Positions 32,753 to 40,112 of a stretch of 45,128 nucleotides of DNA are shown here, in pieces. This stretch comes from a virus. Both the position numbers and the translations under genes were made by a program. The stretch lies in the IMG/VR virus record IMGVR_UViG_3300050821_008081, positions 1-45,128 of that record. One strand, 5' to 3'. Numbering within the stretch: position 1 is the first letter of the stretch; each line of letters opens with the position of its first letter. The notes beneath the pieces are model-generated. The model ran no database searches and was not told where the DNA came from. It worked only from the letters and a program-made list of their open reading frames with translations.

Positions 32753-34354
32753 CTAGCGAGAAGCATGATGCATTCTCCTTATTCCCCTTGTTGGCCTAGG
32801 AGCCTTACGTTCAAGAGCTTCGAGTTTCCTGTAGAACGATGTATAATCGCCATTCTTTTCCAAGTCAGTAATAACACCTGCAAGTTTCTGAAGATGATCT
32901 GATTTACCTTGTAAGCGACCAAAGTTATAACGATCAACAGCCATTCCTAAATATCTAGCCGTATCATAAGGATCATCACCATCGAACTCAGCGACGTCTT
33001 CTTTATGATCTTCATCATAGACGCAAAGTGGAATAGCTTTGCGTAATATTGGCAAGGAACGGAAAATCTGAAGCTTAGGAAGATTTAATTCAGGTTCTTC
33101 AGGCTCAAAAGAAATAACGTAATTCTTATACGCGTCCATTCCTTTTGTTCTAAGGATTATTGCAGCTTGTTCATTACTGTAAGTTTCTGACGGAGCAGTC
33201 TTCCTTACAGGCTTAGGTTTCCAACGGAAAAGCTCCTGTAAACAAAGTTTACCAGAAATTCGATTATTATCAGCAAGACGTGGACGAATGCCTGAATACT
33301 TGGCAAATTTATCAGCAATGAGCATGTCCTCACCGCGATCCTGCCAAGCAGATCGACACATTACTGCATCAGTATAAGTTTCTCCGTCCGAAAGTTTACC
33401 AATATCAGTTGCCCACTCACTGATTTTTGCACCTTTGCGAGAATATTCTCTGTACAAGTAAAGGCGACCCTCTGGAGATAATGCTCCCCAAAGGGAATAA
33501 GTCATTGCAGTGAATCCCCAGTCGGTTGAGTTAAACTTAGGCCACCATTGAGGGATAGTAAAATCATCAATTACATGAACTGCATTAGCCGGTTCGCCCG
33601 GAAAGTTTTCTTCTCGATAATCATCAAAGACCTGACCTGAGAAAGTATACCAATCACCGTCGAGTTTTGCGCGCCGATCCTTCTCTGCCATTCCTTGCAG
33701 AGTTGTTAGGTAGTTTGGAGAATTGTCCAGAAGGTAAGGATTATCAGTTGCTTTTGACTGAATGAAAATACGATCTAAGAAAGAACCATTAGGGAACATT
33801 GCTCTAATACGAGTTCCATAAGGAGCAGGCTCAACGAAACGTGCACGGACCCAACCGTGACCAATTCCACCAGGATTCGTTCCAGAGCGAACAATTGCAG
33901 GAAGATTTTTTGATGCTGAACGACAACGAGAAAACATGTAAGTGTACATGTATTCTGTAAAGGAAGTTAATTCATCAAAGGCAATATAAGAATACTCAGC
34001 TGAGTCATACTTTCTAACATCAGAGTCATATTCTAAATGACCAAACTGAATAATTGATCCAGAAGGAAAGACCCAACGCCGCTTTTCTTTATTATACCGA
34101 CCACCAACGCCAGAATAAATACCTTGATTTTCAGAGCGATTAATTAGTTCAGCTTCAAGTTCAGGATAAGTACGACGAAAGAGAATGCCCTTAAATCTTG
34201 GATGGCTGTAAAATCCACGAACAATCGGTAAATTGAGCAGCGCCTCAGATTTTCCACCACCAGCCGCGCCTCCGTAAAGGGCCTCAAAGAAAGTATCTGG
34301 GAGGCTCAGGAATGCAGCTTGTCGAGGATGTGGTTTCCAGACTACGTCGGGCAC
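32753..34354 (-). CDS. terL: Terminase large subunit
   Basis: 533 residues from GTG 34354 with AAGG upstream. ATPase: Walker A GGAAGGGKS (28-36), Walker B YIAFDEL (about 123-129), coupling motif SGTNPG (about 157-162). Nuclease: TDWGF near 270 and a late Asp in DDPYDTARYLG near 475, as in RNase H-like terminase nucleases. It pumps DNA into the procapsid and cuts it. Comparison with TerL families of known packaging type would tell whether packaging is headful or cos. Confidence 0.95.
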   Translation of the reverse strand: MPDVVWKPHPRQAAFLSLPDTFFEALYGGAAGGGKSEALLNLPIVRGFYSHPRFKGILFRRTYPELEAELINRSENQGIYSGVGGRYNKEKRRWVFPSGSIIQFGHLEYDSDVRKYDSAEYSYIAFDELTSFTEYMYTYMFSRCRSASKNLPAIVRSGTNPGGIGHGWVRARFVEPAPYGTRIRAMFPNGSFLDRIFIQSKATDNPYLLDNSPNYLTTLQGMAEKDRRAKLDGDWYTFSGQVFDDYREENFPGEPANAVHVIDDFTIPQWWPKFNSTDWGFTAMTYSLWGALSPEGRLYLYREYSRKGAKISEWATDIGKLSDGETYTDAVMCRSAWQDRGEDMLIADKFAKYSGIRPRLADNNRISGKLCLQELFRWKPKPVRKTAPSETYSNEQAAIILRTKGMDAYKNYVISFEPEEPELNLPKLQIFRSLPILRKAIPLCVYDEDHKEDVAEFDGDDPYDTARYLGMAVDRYNFGRLQGKSDHLQKLAGVITDLEKNGDYTSFYRKLEALERKAPRPTRGIRRMHHASR

Positions 34355-34365
34355 TGCTTGACCTT

Positions 34366-34527
34366 TTACGGCTTACCCAGCTGTCCAGCTAAGAGCTGCT
34401 GGAGAAAATCAATCGCCGCCGTAATAGCAGCAAGTTCAACTGCATTAGTCAGCTTTGATTTGAGCAAAGAAAGCAGACTAAGAGCTGCCGTGACGATAAA
34501 CTGTTCCCACCAACTAAGTGTAATCAT
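34366..34527 (-). CDS. Small amphipathic protein upstream of terminase
   Basis: 53 residues, ATG overlapping the upstream stop (ATGA). WWEQFIVTAALSLLSLL is a hydrophobic N-terminal segment, then an Ala/Leu-rich helix (ELAAITAAIDFLQQLLAG). It has the look of a small membrane-active phage protein; holin is possible but unproven. It was missed by length-limited gene calling but fits tightly between its neighbours. Confidence 0.6.
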   Translation of the reverse strand: MITLSWWEQFIVTAALSLLSLLKSKLTNAVELAAITAAIDFLQQLLAGQLGKP

Positions 34528-34985
34528 ACTTTCCAATTTTCCTTCACTAAAGTATATAAATCACCAGGAGAAATTAACCAAGGATCTCTTGGGAGTATCT
34601 TTCCCCAGCACTTTGCTGCAATTTCAGCCCAGACCTCTGAACAGAAAACCTTACTATAATCATGAATTGCGGGATCTTTAAGAGCATAACCAATAAGACC
34701 TACTCCATCATATCCCTTACCATCACTACCTTGACAGAATGCTTGCGTTCGTGAAATTTGGTCAAAAGTTAAGTCGATAGGAACTATTTCCCAAAGGGAA
34801 GAATCAGTTAAGTCTAAAAACTTAAAGCCTGCACCATAAATTTCTCTTGATGAAAAACAAAAAGCCTTATTTTGCGCGCCACTTAACCAACCCTCAACAT
34901 GCGAATATGGTGAATTCGATTCACGTGCAATTAGTTTAGACCATTCACTGTCAGAGTTAGCTGCAATTTTGAATGCTAGGACCAC
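34524..34985 (-). CDS. NlpC/P60-like (permuted) cysteine peptidase
   Basis: 153 residues from GTG 34985, overlapping the upstream stop by one base (TAGTG). Residues SHVEGWL (His 29) early and KVFCSEVW (Cys 115) late match the circularly permuted NlpC/P60 group, in which His comes before Cys. Such phage proteins may cut peptidoglycan peptides or modify other substrates. Its neighbour upstream is another putative cysteine peptidase. Catalytic pair visible; substrate unknown. Confidence 0.7.
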   Translation of the reverse strand: MVLAFKIAANSDSEWSKLIARESNSPYSHVEGWLSGAQNKAFCFSSREIYGAGFKFLDLTDSSLWEIVPIDLTFDQISRTQAFCQGSDGKGYDGVGLIGYALKDPAIHDYSKVFCSEVWAEIAAKCWGKILPRDPWLISPGDLYTLVKENWKV

Positions 34986-35803
34986 TAAGCTGTTCCACCT
35001 GCGCCGTCAAAATCCGCAATCAACTGATTCCAGTTAAGGCCATTAGGAGCTTTATTCATAGCTTTATTAAGAGAATCAGTACTAATAACTACGCTTACGT
35101 CACCTCCAGCATAGGCTACACAGTACTGCGCAATGGCCCTGTAAGTCAAAGTACCAATCATTCCCCAAGTATCAAACGTAATCCCTTGAAGAGTAGTTCC
35201 GACGCCAACCACAAAATGCCCATTAGAAGGATCAGGATTACCAACTGAATCCCAGACGAAACCAGAACCAGAAGGAACCGGATTAATCCATGCATCAGGA
35301 AGTTCAATTCCAAAGCAGAGATTTTCAAAGAGCCAAAGAGCCGAGCGAAGTTCTTCCTCAGAAGTTGCATCAACTGCTAGGACTCCTGCAATCTTATGAG
35401 TTCCGTCATTTAAAAGTCCATTAGATTTCCAGTAGGCAAACGCAGTCTGCTCGTCTGTTCCATTGTCTGTAGAAGGATCTCCGCTTACATAGCCCCCCTC
35501 AGCAGAGTACAAAGAAACTACTTGAGTATCAGTTGGCGCAAAAGGAACTCCTGTGTTGCCTGTCATTAAACTAGCAATGTGAAACTGCCCTGCTTCTACA
35601 CAGCAACCGAGTGTATCGTTCATATTGATTTGCTGTAAAGAGTTTAGCGCTTTTGCACTGTAGTCAGTTGTAAGAGGAACTCCAGGCATCTTTGCAACGG
35701 CTAAGTAGTCACGCAGGGAAAGTCTTCGAGCAGGCCAATGAGGACGACGACGTCCAAGTTTAACTGTGCCATGGGTGGGATGAGCAAGTTGTTTAATTGG
35801 CAT
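34985..35803 (-). CDS. Papain-like cysteine peptidase family protein
   Basis: 272 residues with AAGGA upstream of ATG. The NDTLGCCVEAGQFH segment (Cys 67/68) heads a helix as in papain-like enzymes; GHFVVGVG (His 196) and a following DTWG (near 211) could complete a Cys-His-Asp set. Proteins of this type occur next to terminase genes in several phages. Whether it matures the head, acts on the host or is inactive is not known. The segment GEVTG-like repeats are absent. Confidence 0.6.
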   Translation of the reverse strand: MPIKQLAHPTHGTVKLGRRRPHWPARRLSLRDYLAVAKMPGVPLTTDYSAKALNSLQQINMNDTLGCCVEAGQFHIASLMTGNTGVPFAPTDTQVVSLYSAEGGYVSGDPSTDNGTDEQTAFAYWKSNGLLNDGTHKIAGVLAVDATSEEELRSALWLFENLCFGIELPDAWINPVPSGSGFVWDSVGNPDPSNGHFVVGVGTTLQGITFDTWGMIGTLTYRAIAQYCVAYAGGDVSVVISTDSLNKAMNKAPNGLNWNQLIADFDGAGGTA

Positions 35804-35814
35804 TGTCGTCGTCC

Positions 35815-35928
35815 TTAGTTTGCCGTTAAATTTAAGCCCTCAATACGGCAACTATGAGGAGCTTCCTGGATAAGGCCAGATCCACTATGCACAGGGCAAG
35901 GAAGATTAGAATGGCCACAATCACACAT
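35815..35928 (-). CDS. 37-residue Cys/His-rich protein
   Basis: ATG at 35928 with AGGTG upstream. Cys and His are arranged CDCGHSNLPCPVHSG and later HSC, compatible with one zinc site. It fills part of the 218-bp gap between the peptidase and the Ig-like gene. No homologue recognised. Real but tiny proteins of this type are frequent in this genome, which raises its credibility. Confidence 0.45.
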   Translation of the reverse strand: MCDCGHSNLPCPVHSGSGLIQEAPHSCRIEGLNLTAN

Positions 35929-35953
35929 TTCGCATCACCTACCTTTATTAAAA

Positions 35954-35983
35954 TGGTGGAGTCCCCAAGCTGAACTTCCACCA
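35954..35983 (-). terminator. Possible weak terminator
   Basis: TGGTGGA and TCCACCA (35954-35960 and 35977-35983) pair with a 16-nt loop, followed on the minus strand by TTTTAATAAAG. It lies after the Ig-like gene and may lower expression of the following genes. Confidence 0.45.
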
Positions 35984-36021
35984 CTCATCTACTCATTAGC
36001 TCCTCTAAGAACTAATGAAAA

Positions 36022-36663
36022 CTATTTCTTCTTCGCAGGCGTTCCCCACGTGATGGCGAGGCTGGCCGCGACAGGAGGGGGAGGAGGCGGGGGAGGAACA
36101 GTAACTACGGTAACAGTGTCAGTACCAGAAATAGATTCCGTCGTAACACCATCAGGTTCAGTGGCCAGGGCCGTCGCCGTAAGAGCAGCAGCGTCAGGAG
36201 TCACAGCCGGAGTAAGCGCAGTGACGATTCCACCAAGAGCATTGTTAGGGTCAGATGCAACAGTAAAGACAGTCGGATCGGAAGAAGTGAAAATAAGGTT
36301 GCTAAGTGTAGCCGACGAAGGACCACCTTGAGCATTCAAAGGCGAAACTGAAAAAGTAACAGTTTGGCCGGGATTAAGAGTCACTGGCATTTCGGTCTCC
36401 TGGAATAATATGTTTCTTGAATACGATTGTGATACATAACTTGGAGAAGGAATTCCCCAAGTAAACTTTAAATACGTTGCAGGTGATGGCCTAAGCTCAT
36501 TTAGAATCTCTTTTAACAGTCGACGAAGGACTAAGTTGTCCTCATGAAGAATATCAAGTCGAGATTCAATTCCATGAAAAGGACTTCCTAAAGACATTGG
36601 TTTAATAAGCCGCTCAGTTTTAGACTTCCATTTAGCAAGTCTTGCATGGATTGACAGGCGCAA
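36022..36663 (-). CDS. Ig-like domain protein with possible internal start
   Basis: 213 residues from a TTG at 36663. Residues 1-60 are basic and helical. From Met 92 (ATG at 36390, with AGGAG 7 nt upstream) the sequence is a bacterial Ig-like domain (MPVTLNPGQTVTFSVSPL...LIFTSSDPTVFTV), then a run of eight prolines. Both halves end in a similar motif: KFTWGIP and AITWGTP. The strong internal ribosome site suggests a second, shorter product or two separate genes. Likely a surface-exposed head protein. Confidence 0.55.
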   Translation of the reverse strand: MRLSIHARLAKWKSKTERLIKPMSLGSPFHGIESRLDILHEDNLVLRRLLKEILNELRPSPATYLKFTWGIPSPSYVSQSYSRNILFQETEMPVTLNPGQTVTFSVSPLNAQGGPSSATLSNLIFTSSDPTVFTVASDPNNALGGIVTALTPAVTPDAAALTATALATEPDGVTTESISGTDTVTVVTVPPPPPPPPVAASLAITWGTPAKKK

Positions 36664-36665
36664 AC

Positions 36666-36914
36666 TTAACGGGCTCCACGACCGAAAGACATTGGCATTT
36701 CGGACTCAGCAGTCTCTCCGCCTTCATCGTCCAGACCTTCAGCCCCCCCTTCAGAGCCACCGGCCATTTGACTATGATGAGCAGCGGCCATTTCATGCAT
36801 TTTTCCGATGCCGTGATGAAGTTTAGCCATCTTAGTATGATGAGCGGCCATGAAACCGTGATGCTCAGGTTTAACTGCTTCCTCTTCCATGGGCTCTTGC
36901 ATTCCAAAGGACAT
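36666..36914 (-). CDS. His/Met-rich small protein
   Basis: 82 residues. Residues about 18-50 hold five HH or MH pairs (AAHHTKMAKLHHG, GKMHEMAAAHHSQM) on an apparently helical background, followed by a Gly/Glu-rich acidic tail. N and C termini share MSFG. Such spacing could bind metal or line a helix bundle. Family not recognised. The start overlaps a possible tiny gene by TAATG. Confidence 0.65.
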   Translation of the reverse strand: MSFGMQEPMEEEAVKPEHHGFMAAHHTKMAKLHHGIGKMHEMAAAHHSQMAGGSEGGAEGLDDEGGETAESEMPMSFGRGAR

Positions 36915-36988
36915 TATTGTTTTCCTCTTTTTACAGACTTAACGTATTCATACATTTGCGCGCCACGCTTCGCGTGCTGACTAATCAA
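36914..36988 (-). CDS. Possible 24-residue basic peptide
   Basis: A TTG at 36988 opens a frame of 24 codons (ISQHAKRGAQMYEYVKSVKR) that ends in TAATG with the next gene. It fills the gap between two late genes. No clear ribosome site, so this is a weak call. Confidence 0.3.
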   Translation of the reverse strand: MISQHAKRGAQMYEYVKSVKRGKQ

Positions 36989-36996
36989 TGAACAAA

Positions 36997-37560
36997 CTAC
37001 GAACCACGAACTTCAATAGTTTTAAAGGACGACTCAGACCGCAATTCAGGTGCGTATATATGAATTTGAACCTTTGCTTCGTTATCGTCCTTTTGAGTTG
37101 TATTAGAAATAACCTTACTCATGCTAGATGCAAAGTTACCTAAGTCCTTTGCACCTAGCTTGGACAGTTTAGTTTCATCAATCAAGTCCAAACTCTGCAT
37201 GAGTTTAAGAAGAGCAACATCCTGAACTCCCTTGACTTTTTCTTCAACTGCAAGTTTATCAACCTTAGTTCGGCCGATGTCAATATTACGGACTACACTT
37301 GCCGTTGTTTCCTGTGACCTAGCAACGTCAGAGTAAGATTCGCCTAAGGCAGTTCGAGTTGCGATATTAATTTTTTCTTCCGGAGTAAAATTAGGGGACC
37401 CATCAGTACGGCCTGGTCTATGAAGGGGGATTATGGTTACTTCAGTTTGCGGGCTGGAAGGAGTTGAAGATGAATCGGGCGCGCGCCTAAAACGGTTTAC
37501 CAAGTTAGAACCAGACTGTAAACGCTCATTAGCCTGTTCTGGAGTTAAGATTGTTGGCAT
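36997..37560 (-). CDS. Putative small terminase subunit
   Basis: 187 residues, first gene of the leftward block. Residues about 60-95 (FTPEEKINIATRTALGESYSDVARSQETTASVVRNI) form a helix-turn-helix; long helices follow, and the end is a beta-like stretch. A DNA-binding N terminus plus oligomerising helices at the head of the packaging operon fits a small terminase. A late-gene regulator is the alternative. Confidence 0.55.
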   Translation of the reverse strand: MPTILTPEQANERLQSGSNLVNRFRRAPDSSSTPSSPQTEVTIIPLHRPGRTDGSPNFTPEEKINIATRTALGESYSDVARSQETTASVVRNIDIGRTKVDKLAVEEKVKGVQDVALLKLMQSLDLIDETKLSKLGAKDLGNFASSMSKVISNTTQKDDNEAKVQIHIYAPELRSESSFKTIEVRGS

Positions 37561-37582
37561 ATTAAGTCTTCATTATGATACA

Positions 37583-37610
37583 ATAATACTTGGTCGGCTT
37601 CATGGGTCAG
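37583..37610 (-). promoter_or_regulatory. Candidate leftward late promoter
   Basis: On the minus strand CTGACC (37610-37605) is followed after 16 nt by TATTAT (37588-37583). Both boxes are close to the sigma70 consensus. It lies just upstream of the first late gene. A regulator may control it; the lone LuxR-type protein encoded on the other side is a candidate. Confidence 0.5.
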
Positions 37611-37698
37611 TACTAGGCTAGCATGTGCTTAGGGGGCTGCCAAGGAAAATAATCCCAATAACCCCTTTGTTTTCAGTGCCGTTCAAGTAAAATAAGGC

Positions 37699-37727
37699 TT
37701 GCACCATTTGGCCAGGTATGCTATATT
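37699..37727 (+). promoter_or_regulatory. Candidate rightward promoter with extended -10
   Basis: TTGCAC (37699-37704), 17 nt, then TATATT (37722-37727), with TG just before the -10 box (TATGC-TATATT). It would drive the genes starting at 37768. The region 37561-37767 holds no gene; it is the divergent control region. Confidence 0.6.
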
Positions 37728-37767
37728 GTCTTATCCAGTAGTAAAATCAATAGGAGGGTTGTATCTT

Positions 37768-38040
37768 ATGAGTGTGACTGTCAAGACTTTTTTAGAGGAA
37801 GGTAGTAATTTACCTCCAAATATTAGGTTCCTTGAATTTGAGGGGCGAAGAATATTTGGCAATTCTAATGGAGGCACTGATTCTTGGTATGAAGCAATGC
37901 TTATTTATGTTAAAGATGAAAAGGTTATTGAATCGTATCCTTTGCGCTTTGAGTTAGATGATAATATATTTACTGTCAAGGAAAAAATTATAGTTGGAGT
38001 TAAATACTTACAGGAAAAAGTTGAGGGGATAAAAGGGTGA
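37768..38040 (+). CDS. Hypothetical early protein
   Basis: 90 residues from ATG 37768, chosen for AGGAGGG upstream; an earlier in-frame ATG lies inside the promoter. Beta-rich (an RFLEFEGRRIFGN segment, a YEAMLIYVKD strand) with a Lys/Val-rich end. Overlaps the next gene by GTGA. First gene of the rightward block. Not recognised. Confidence 0.7.
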   Translation: MSVTVKTFLEEGSNLPPNIRFLEFEGRRIFGNSNGGTDSWYEAMLIYVKDEKVIESYPLRFELDDNIFTVKEKIIVGVKYLQEKVEGIKG

Positions 38041-38300
38041 CCGAAAAGTATCAGAAGTTAACACCAACTGAATTGAAAATAGCGAAGTTAAGAGTATTAG
38101 GACTAGCCTATAAGGAAATTGCTCATGATTTGAATATAGTTCCTAAGACTGTTCAGTTCCATATTAGACAGATTCATACTAAATTAAACGTGGACTCTTT
38201 TGGGAAGTTAATTTGGAGAATGACTGAGTTGGGTTTGTCTCCTTATAATTTTAAGGAAGAAGTTAAGTGGAATGAATTAAGGGAAAGGATATTGTTATGA
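38037..38300 (+). CDS. LuxR/GerE-type helix-turn-helix protein without sensor domain
   Basis: 87 residues from GTG overlapping the preceding stop. LTPTELKIAKLRVLGLAYKE followed by IAHDLNIVPKTVQFHIRQIH and TKLNV is a complete GerE-type DNA-binding domain. There is no receiver or ligand domain, as in short GerE-like regulators. As second gene after the divergent promoters it is a good candidate for control of early-to-late switching or of host genes. Confidence 0.8.
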   Translation: MTEKYQKLTPTELKIAKLRVLGLAYKEIAHDLNIVPKTVQFHIRQIHTKLNVDSFGKLIWRMTELGLSPYNFKEEVKWNELRERILL

Positions 38301-38497
38301 GATATGAATACATTAGAGTGCCATTTGATTTAGGAGATTTATCTAAACTTAATAACTATAGCATGATTGGCTGGAGAGTTATTCAGGTCATTAAGGATCC
38401 TTTGAATCAAGAGTATGCACTACTTGAAAGACCAATCCCAGGAGGATATTATATCCTCCCAGCTGGGATTAGTAAAAGCTACAATAAAAAGAAATAA
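38297..38497 (+). CDS. DUF4177-like small protein
   Basis: 66 residues, coupled by ATGA. YEYIRVPFDLGDLSKLNNYS followed by GWRVIQV and YALLERP has the pattern of DUF4177 (YEY.. LN..G..GWel...ll.R). Function unknown. Its ribosome site lies within a 15-bp sequence repeated before the next gene. Confidence 0.6.
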   Translation: MRYEYIRVPFDLGDLSKLNNYSMIGWRVIQVIKDPLNQEYALLERPIPGGYYILPAGISKSYNKKK

Positions 38498-38529
38498 AGG
38501 GACCCTAAAATAAGGGAAAGGATATTACT

Positions 38530-38796
38530 ATGAAACTTGTGAAAGTTGTCATGACACTTGATGAGAAAAGTAAAACCTATTACGTTGCTAATGTCATTCA
38601 AGGACCTGGATTTCCGATGGTTGTCTGTGCTCATTGTGGTAAAGGGATTGCTCTTCCGGCAGTGTTACAGCAATGTAGTAACTGTTGTGGAGCTTATGTG
38701 GCTGAAGTTATATTTGAAGGATATCAAGAGGAAACAACTAAACAAATTAAGTCCAATGAAATCAATAGGTTGCAATCTTCGAAAAGTGAATTTTGA
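38530..38796 (+). CDS. Small zinc-ribbon protein
   Basis: 88 residues with AAGGGAAAGG upstream. CAHCGKG and CSNCCG about 17 residues apart form a likely zinc ribbon between two beta-rich parts. The C-terminal 25 residues are polar. Not recognised. Confidence 0.75.
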   Translation: MKLVKVVMTLDEKSKTYYVANVIQGPGFPMVVCAHCGKGIALPAVLQQCSNCCGAYVAEVIFEGYQEETTKQIKSNEINRLQSSKSEF

Positions 38797-38831
38797 AAGG
38801 AAAGTTACTTGAGAAAAAGGGGACCCTTATT

Positions 38832-39011
38832 ATGAGATTTAAATGTACTTGCAATATTTGCGGCGCTTCAAGTTGGGTTGATGGCTGGGAAGAGGCTGAT
38901 ACTAATTCAGCAGGTGTAGATGAAGATAGCCTAATAGAAGATGCATGTGAACATATTAAGACAGGGGGAGACTACACCCTTACGGATGGAGAGTACTATG
39001 ACGAAGATTAA
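38832..39011 (+). CDS. Small zinc-binding acidic protein
   Basis: 59 residues from ATG 38832 (AGGGG 9 nt upstream); a longer form from a TTG at 38793 is possible. CTCNICG at the N terminus and a later C-x2-H may bind zinc; the C-terminal 30 residues are Asp/Glu-rich. Not recognised. Confidence 0.6.
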   Translation: MRFKCTCNICGASSWVDGWEEADTNSAGVDEDSLIEDACEHIKTGGDYTLTDGEYYDED

Positions 39012-39128
39012 ATAATCACAAATATCACCAGCTGTCAATAGCGCCCCTCTCGTGGCGACAAGGGACCCGTGTGTGGGGGGTGTACGGGGGGTGTCTATTA
39101 CGTTGCTGTAGTTCCTTAAAGAAATATC
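39012..39128. other. Non-coding region with G runs
   Basis: No gene. It holds AAGGGACCC and two runs of six G (39075-39080 and 39086-39091) separated by TGTAC. It may act as spacer or regulatory DNA upstream of the promoter at 39129. Confidence 0.4.
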
Positions 39129-39158
39129 TTGACAAATTGTTCTCAGGTGAGTTAGTAT
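39129..39158 (+). promoter_or_regulatory. Strong promoter candidate
   Basis: TTGACA (39129-39134), 18 nt, TAGTAT (39153-39158). The -35 box is perfect. It lies about 50 bp before the small gene at 39211. Confidence 0.7.
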
Positions 39159-39210
39159 CCTTTATGTAAGGTGCAAGACACCTAACCCCAAACTAAAAGG
39201 AATAGACAAT

Positions 39211-39360
39211 ATGAAACAACTAACCTATAAAACTCAGTGGCGCGCATTTGAACGGCTTTCCCACTTTGCCCAGGCTGGCATTCTTGAAACCTGGTGGTTC
39301 ACGCTGAACGGCGAAGTAGTAATTGTGGTCCGCCGCGAACGCAAGCGCAAAAAACTTTGA
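39211..39360 (+). CDS. Small basic protein
   Basis: 49 residues with AAAAGG upstream, right after a strong promoter. It contains an aromatic stretch (LETWWFTLNG), a VVIVVRR strand and a Lys/Arg-rich end, which suggests nucleic-acid or membrane-surface contact. Not recognised. Less AT-rich than its neighbours. Confidence 0.65.
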   Translation: MKQLTYKTQWRAFERLSHFAQAGILETWWFTLNGEVVIVVRRERKRKKL

Positions 39361-39370
39361 GTTTTTTCGG

Positions 39371-39444
39371 CTCGCCTATTGACATAGGTAGGCGAGTCTG
39401 CTAGAATTGCTTCAGTGGTTCAGTAGGGCAAGCGATTCTAGCAG
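39371..39444 (+). promoter_or_regulatory. Promoter embedded in two inverted repeats
   Basis: TTGACA (39379-39384), 17 nt, TAGAAT (39402-39407) is a near-consensus promoter. The -35 box lies in the loop of CTCGCCTA/TAGGCGAG (39371-39378/39389-39396), and the -10 box is part of CTGCTAGAAT, repeated inverted as ATTCTAGCAG at 39435-39444. These are likely operator sites. The promoter serves the gene at 39505. Confidence 0.7.
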
Positions 39445-39504
39445 GCGCAATGCCTAAATTCGGGTGGCAACCGTAAACAGCCGGAAAAGGAAAGTGACCC
39501 AAAA

Positions 39505-39882
39505 ATGACTACGAAAAGCATCACAGTCGAAAAGACGTTTGGCAGCGGAGACAACTCCAAGACTGTCAATAAGGCCGGTACTTGTGTTGTGGCTGAGACT
39601 GCCGAGGACATTCTTTCTCTTCTTCAAGAAGACGCGACTTCGCCTGTTGGAAAAGATGCGACCGAGACGGAAATCAAACGGCAACGTAACCGCGTGATCG
39701 ACTATTTCAACTACGCGTCCGACTTGAAGGCACGCGCAAAACTGACTGCCGCATTGAACAGTGAAAACGTCGATCCTGATAAGGCGAACGAAAAGGCCCT
39801 TGAGCAGTTCAATAAGGCGCGTTTGGCCAATGGGAAAGCCGCTGTTGACATGGATAAGTTTCTGCTTATCATGGGTTCGTAA
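39505..39882 (+). CDS. Hypothetical early protein
   Basis: 125 residues with AAAAGGAAAG upstream, expressed from the promoter at 39379. Mostly helical and charged (for example TETEIKRQRNRVIDYFNYAS, then DLKARAKLTAALN). A strong terminator follows 19 nt after the stop, so this is a single-gene transcript, probably highly expressed. Family not recognised. Confidence 0.75.
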   Translation: MTTKSITVEKTFGSGDNSKTVNKAGTCVVAETAEDILSLLQEDATSPVGKDATETEIKRQRNRVIDYFNYASDLKARAKLTAALNSENVDPDKANEKALEQFNKARLANGKAAVDMDKFLLIMGS

Positions 39883-39901
39883 GATTTTCGCCTGTTATTC
39901 T

Positions 39902-39933
39902 GGCCCTGAGTCGAAAGACTTGGGGCCTTTTTT
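39902..39933 (+). terminator. Intrinsic terminator
   Basis: GGCCCTGAGTC (39902-39912), a GAAA tetraloop, and GACTTGGGGCC (39917-39927) form an 11-bp stem with two G-U pairs, followed by six T. Ends the transcript of the gene at 39505. Confidence 0.92.
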
Positions 39934-39944
39934 GCGTCTAGGTG

Positions 39945-40112
39945 ATGAAAAGACACGTGGAAGAAAAGGCGAAGGCGCTTCGAATGGCTGGCCTATATAA
40001 GGAAGGGCGGGCGAACGGCAGAATAGGCCTTGCAGGGCCGGAAAGTGGCCAAGGTTCGTTCAAAAGCAAACAACCGTGGGTAAGTGCAGGCCAGTTTCAC
40101 AAACGAACCTAG
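39945..40112 (+). CDS. Possible 55-residue basic protein
   Basis: An open frame from ATG 39945 to TAG 40110-40112 encodes a Lys/Arg/Gly-rich sequence (EEKAKALRMAGLYKEGRANG). It starts just after a terminator and has only AGGTG next to the ATG, so it may not be translated. Could instead be part of a non-coding control region. Confidence 0.3.
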   Translation: MKRHVEEKAKALRMAGLYKEGRANGRIGLAGPESGQGSFKSKQPWVSAGQFHKRT

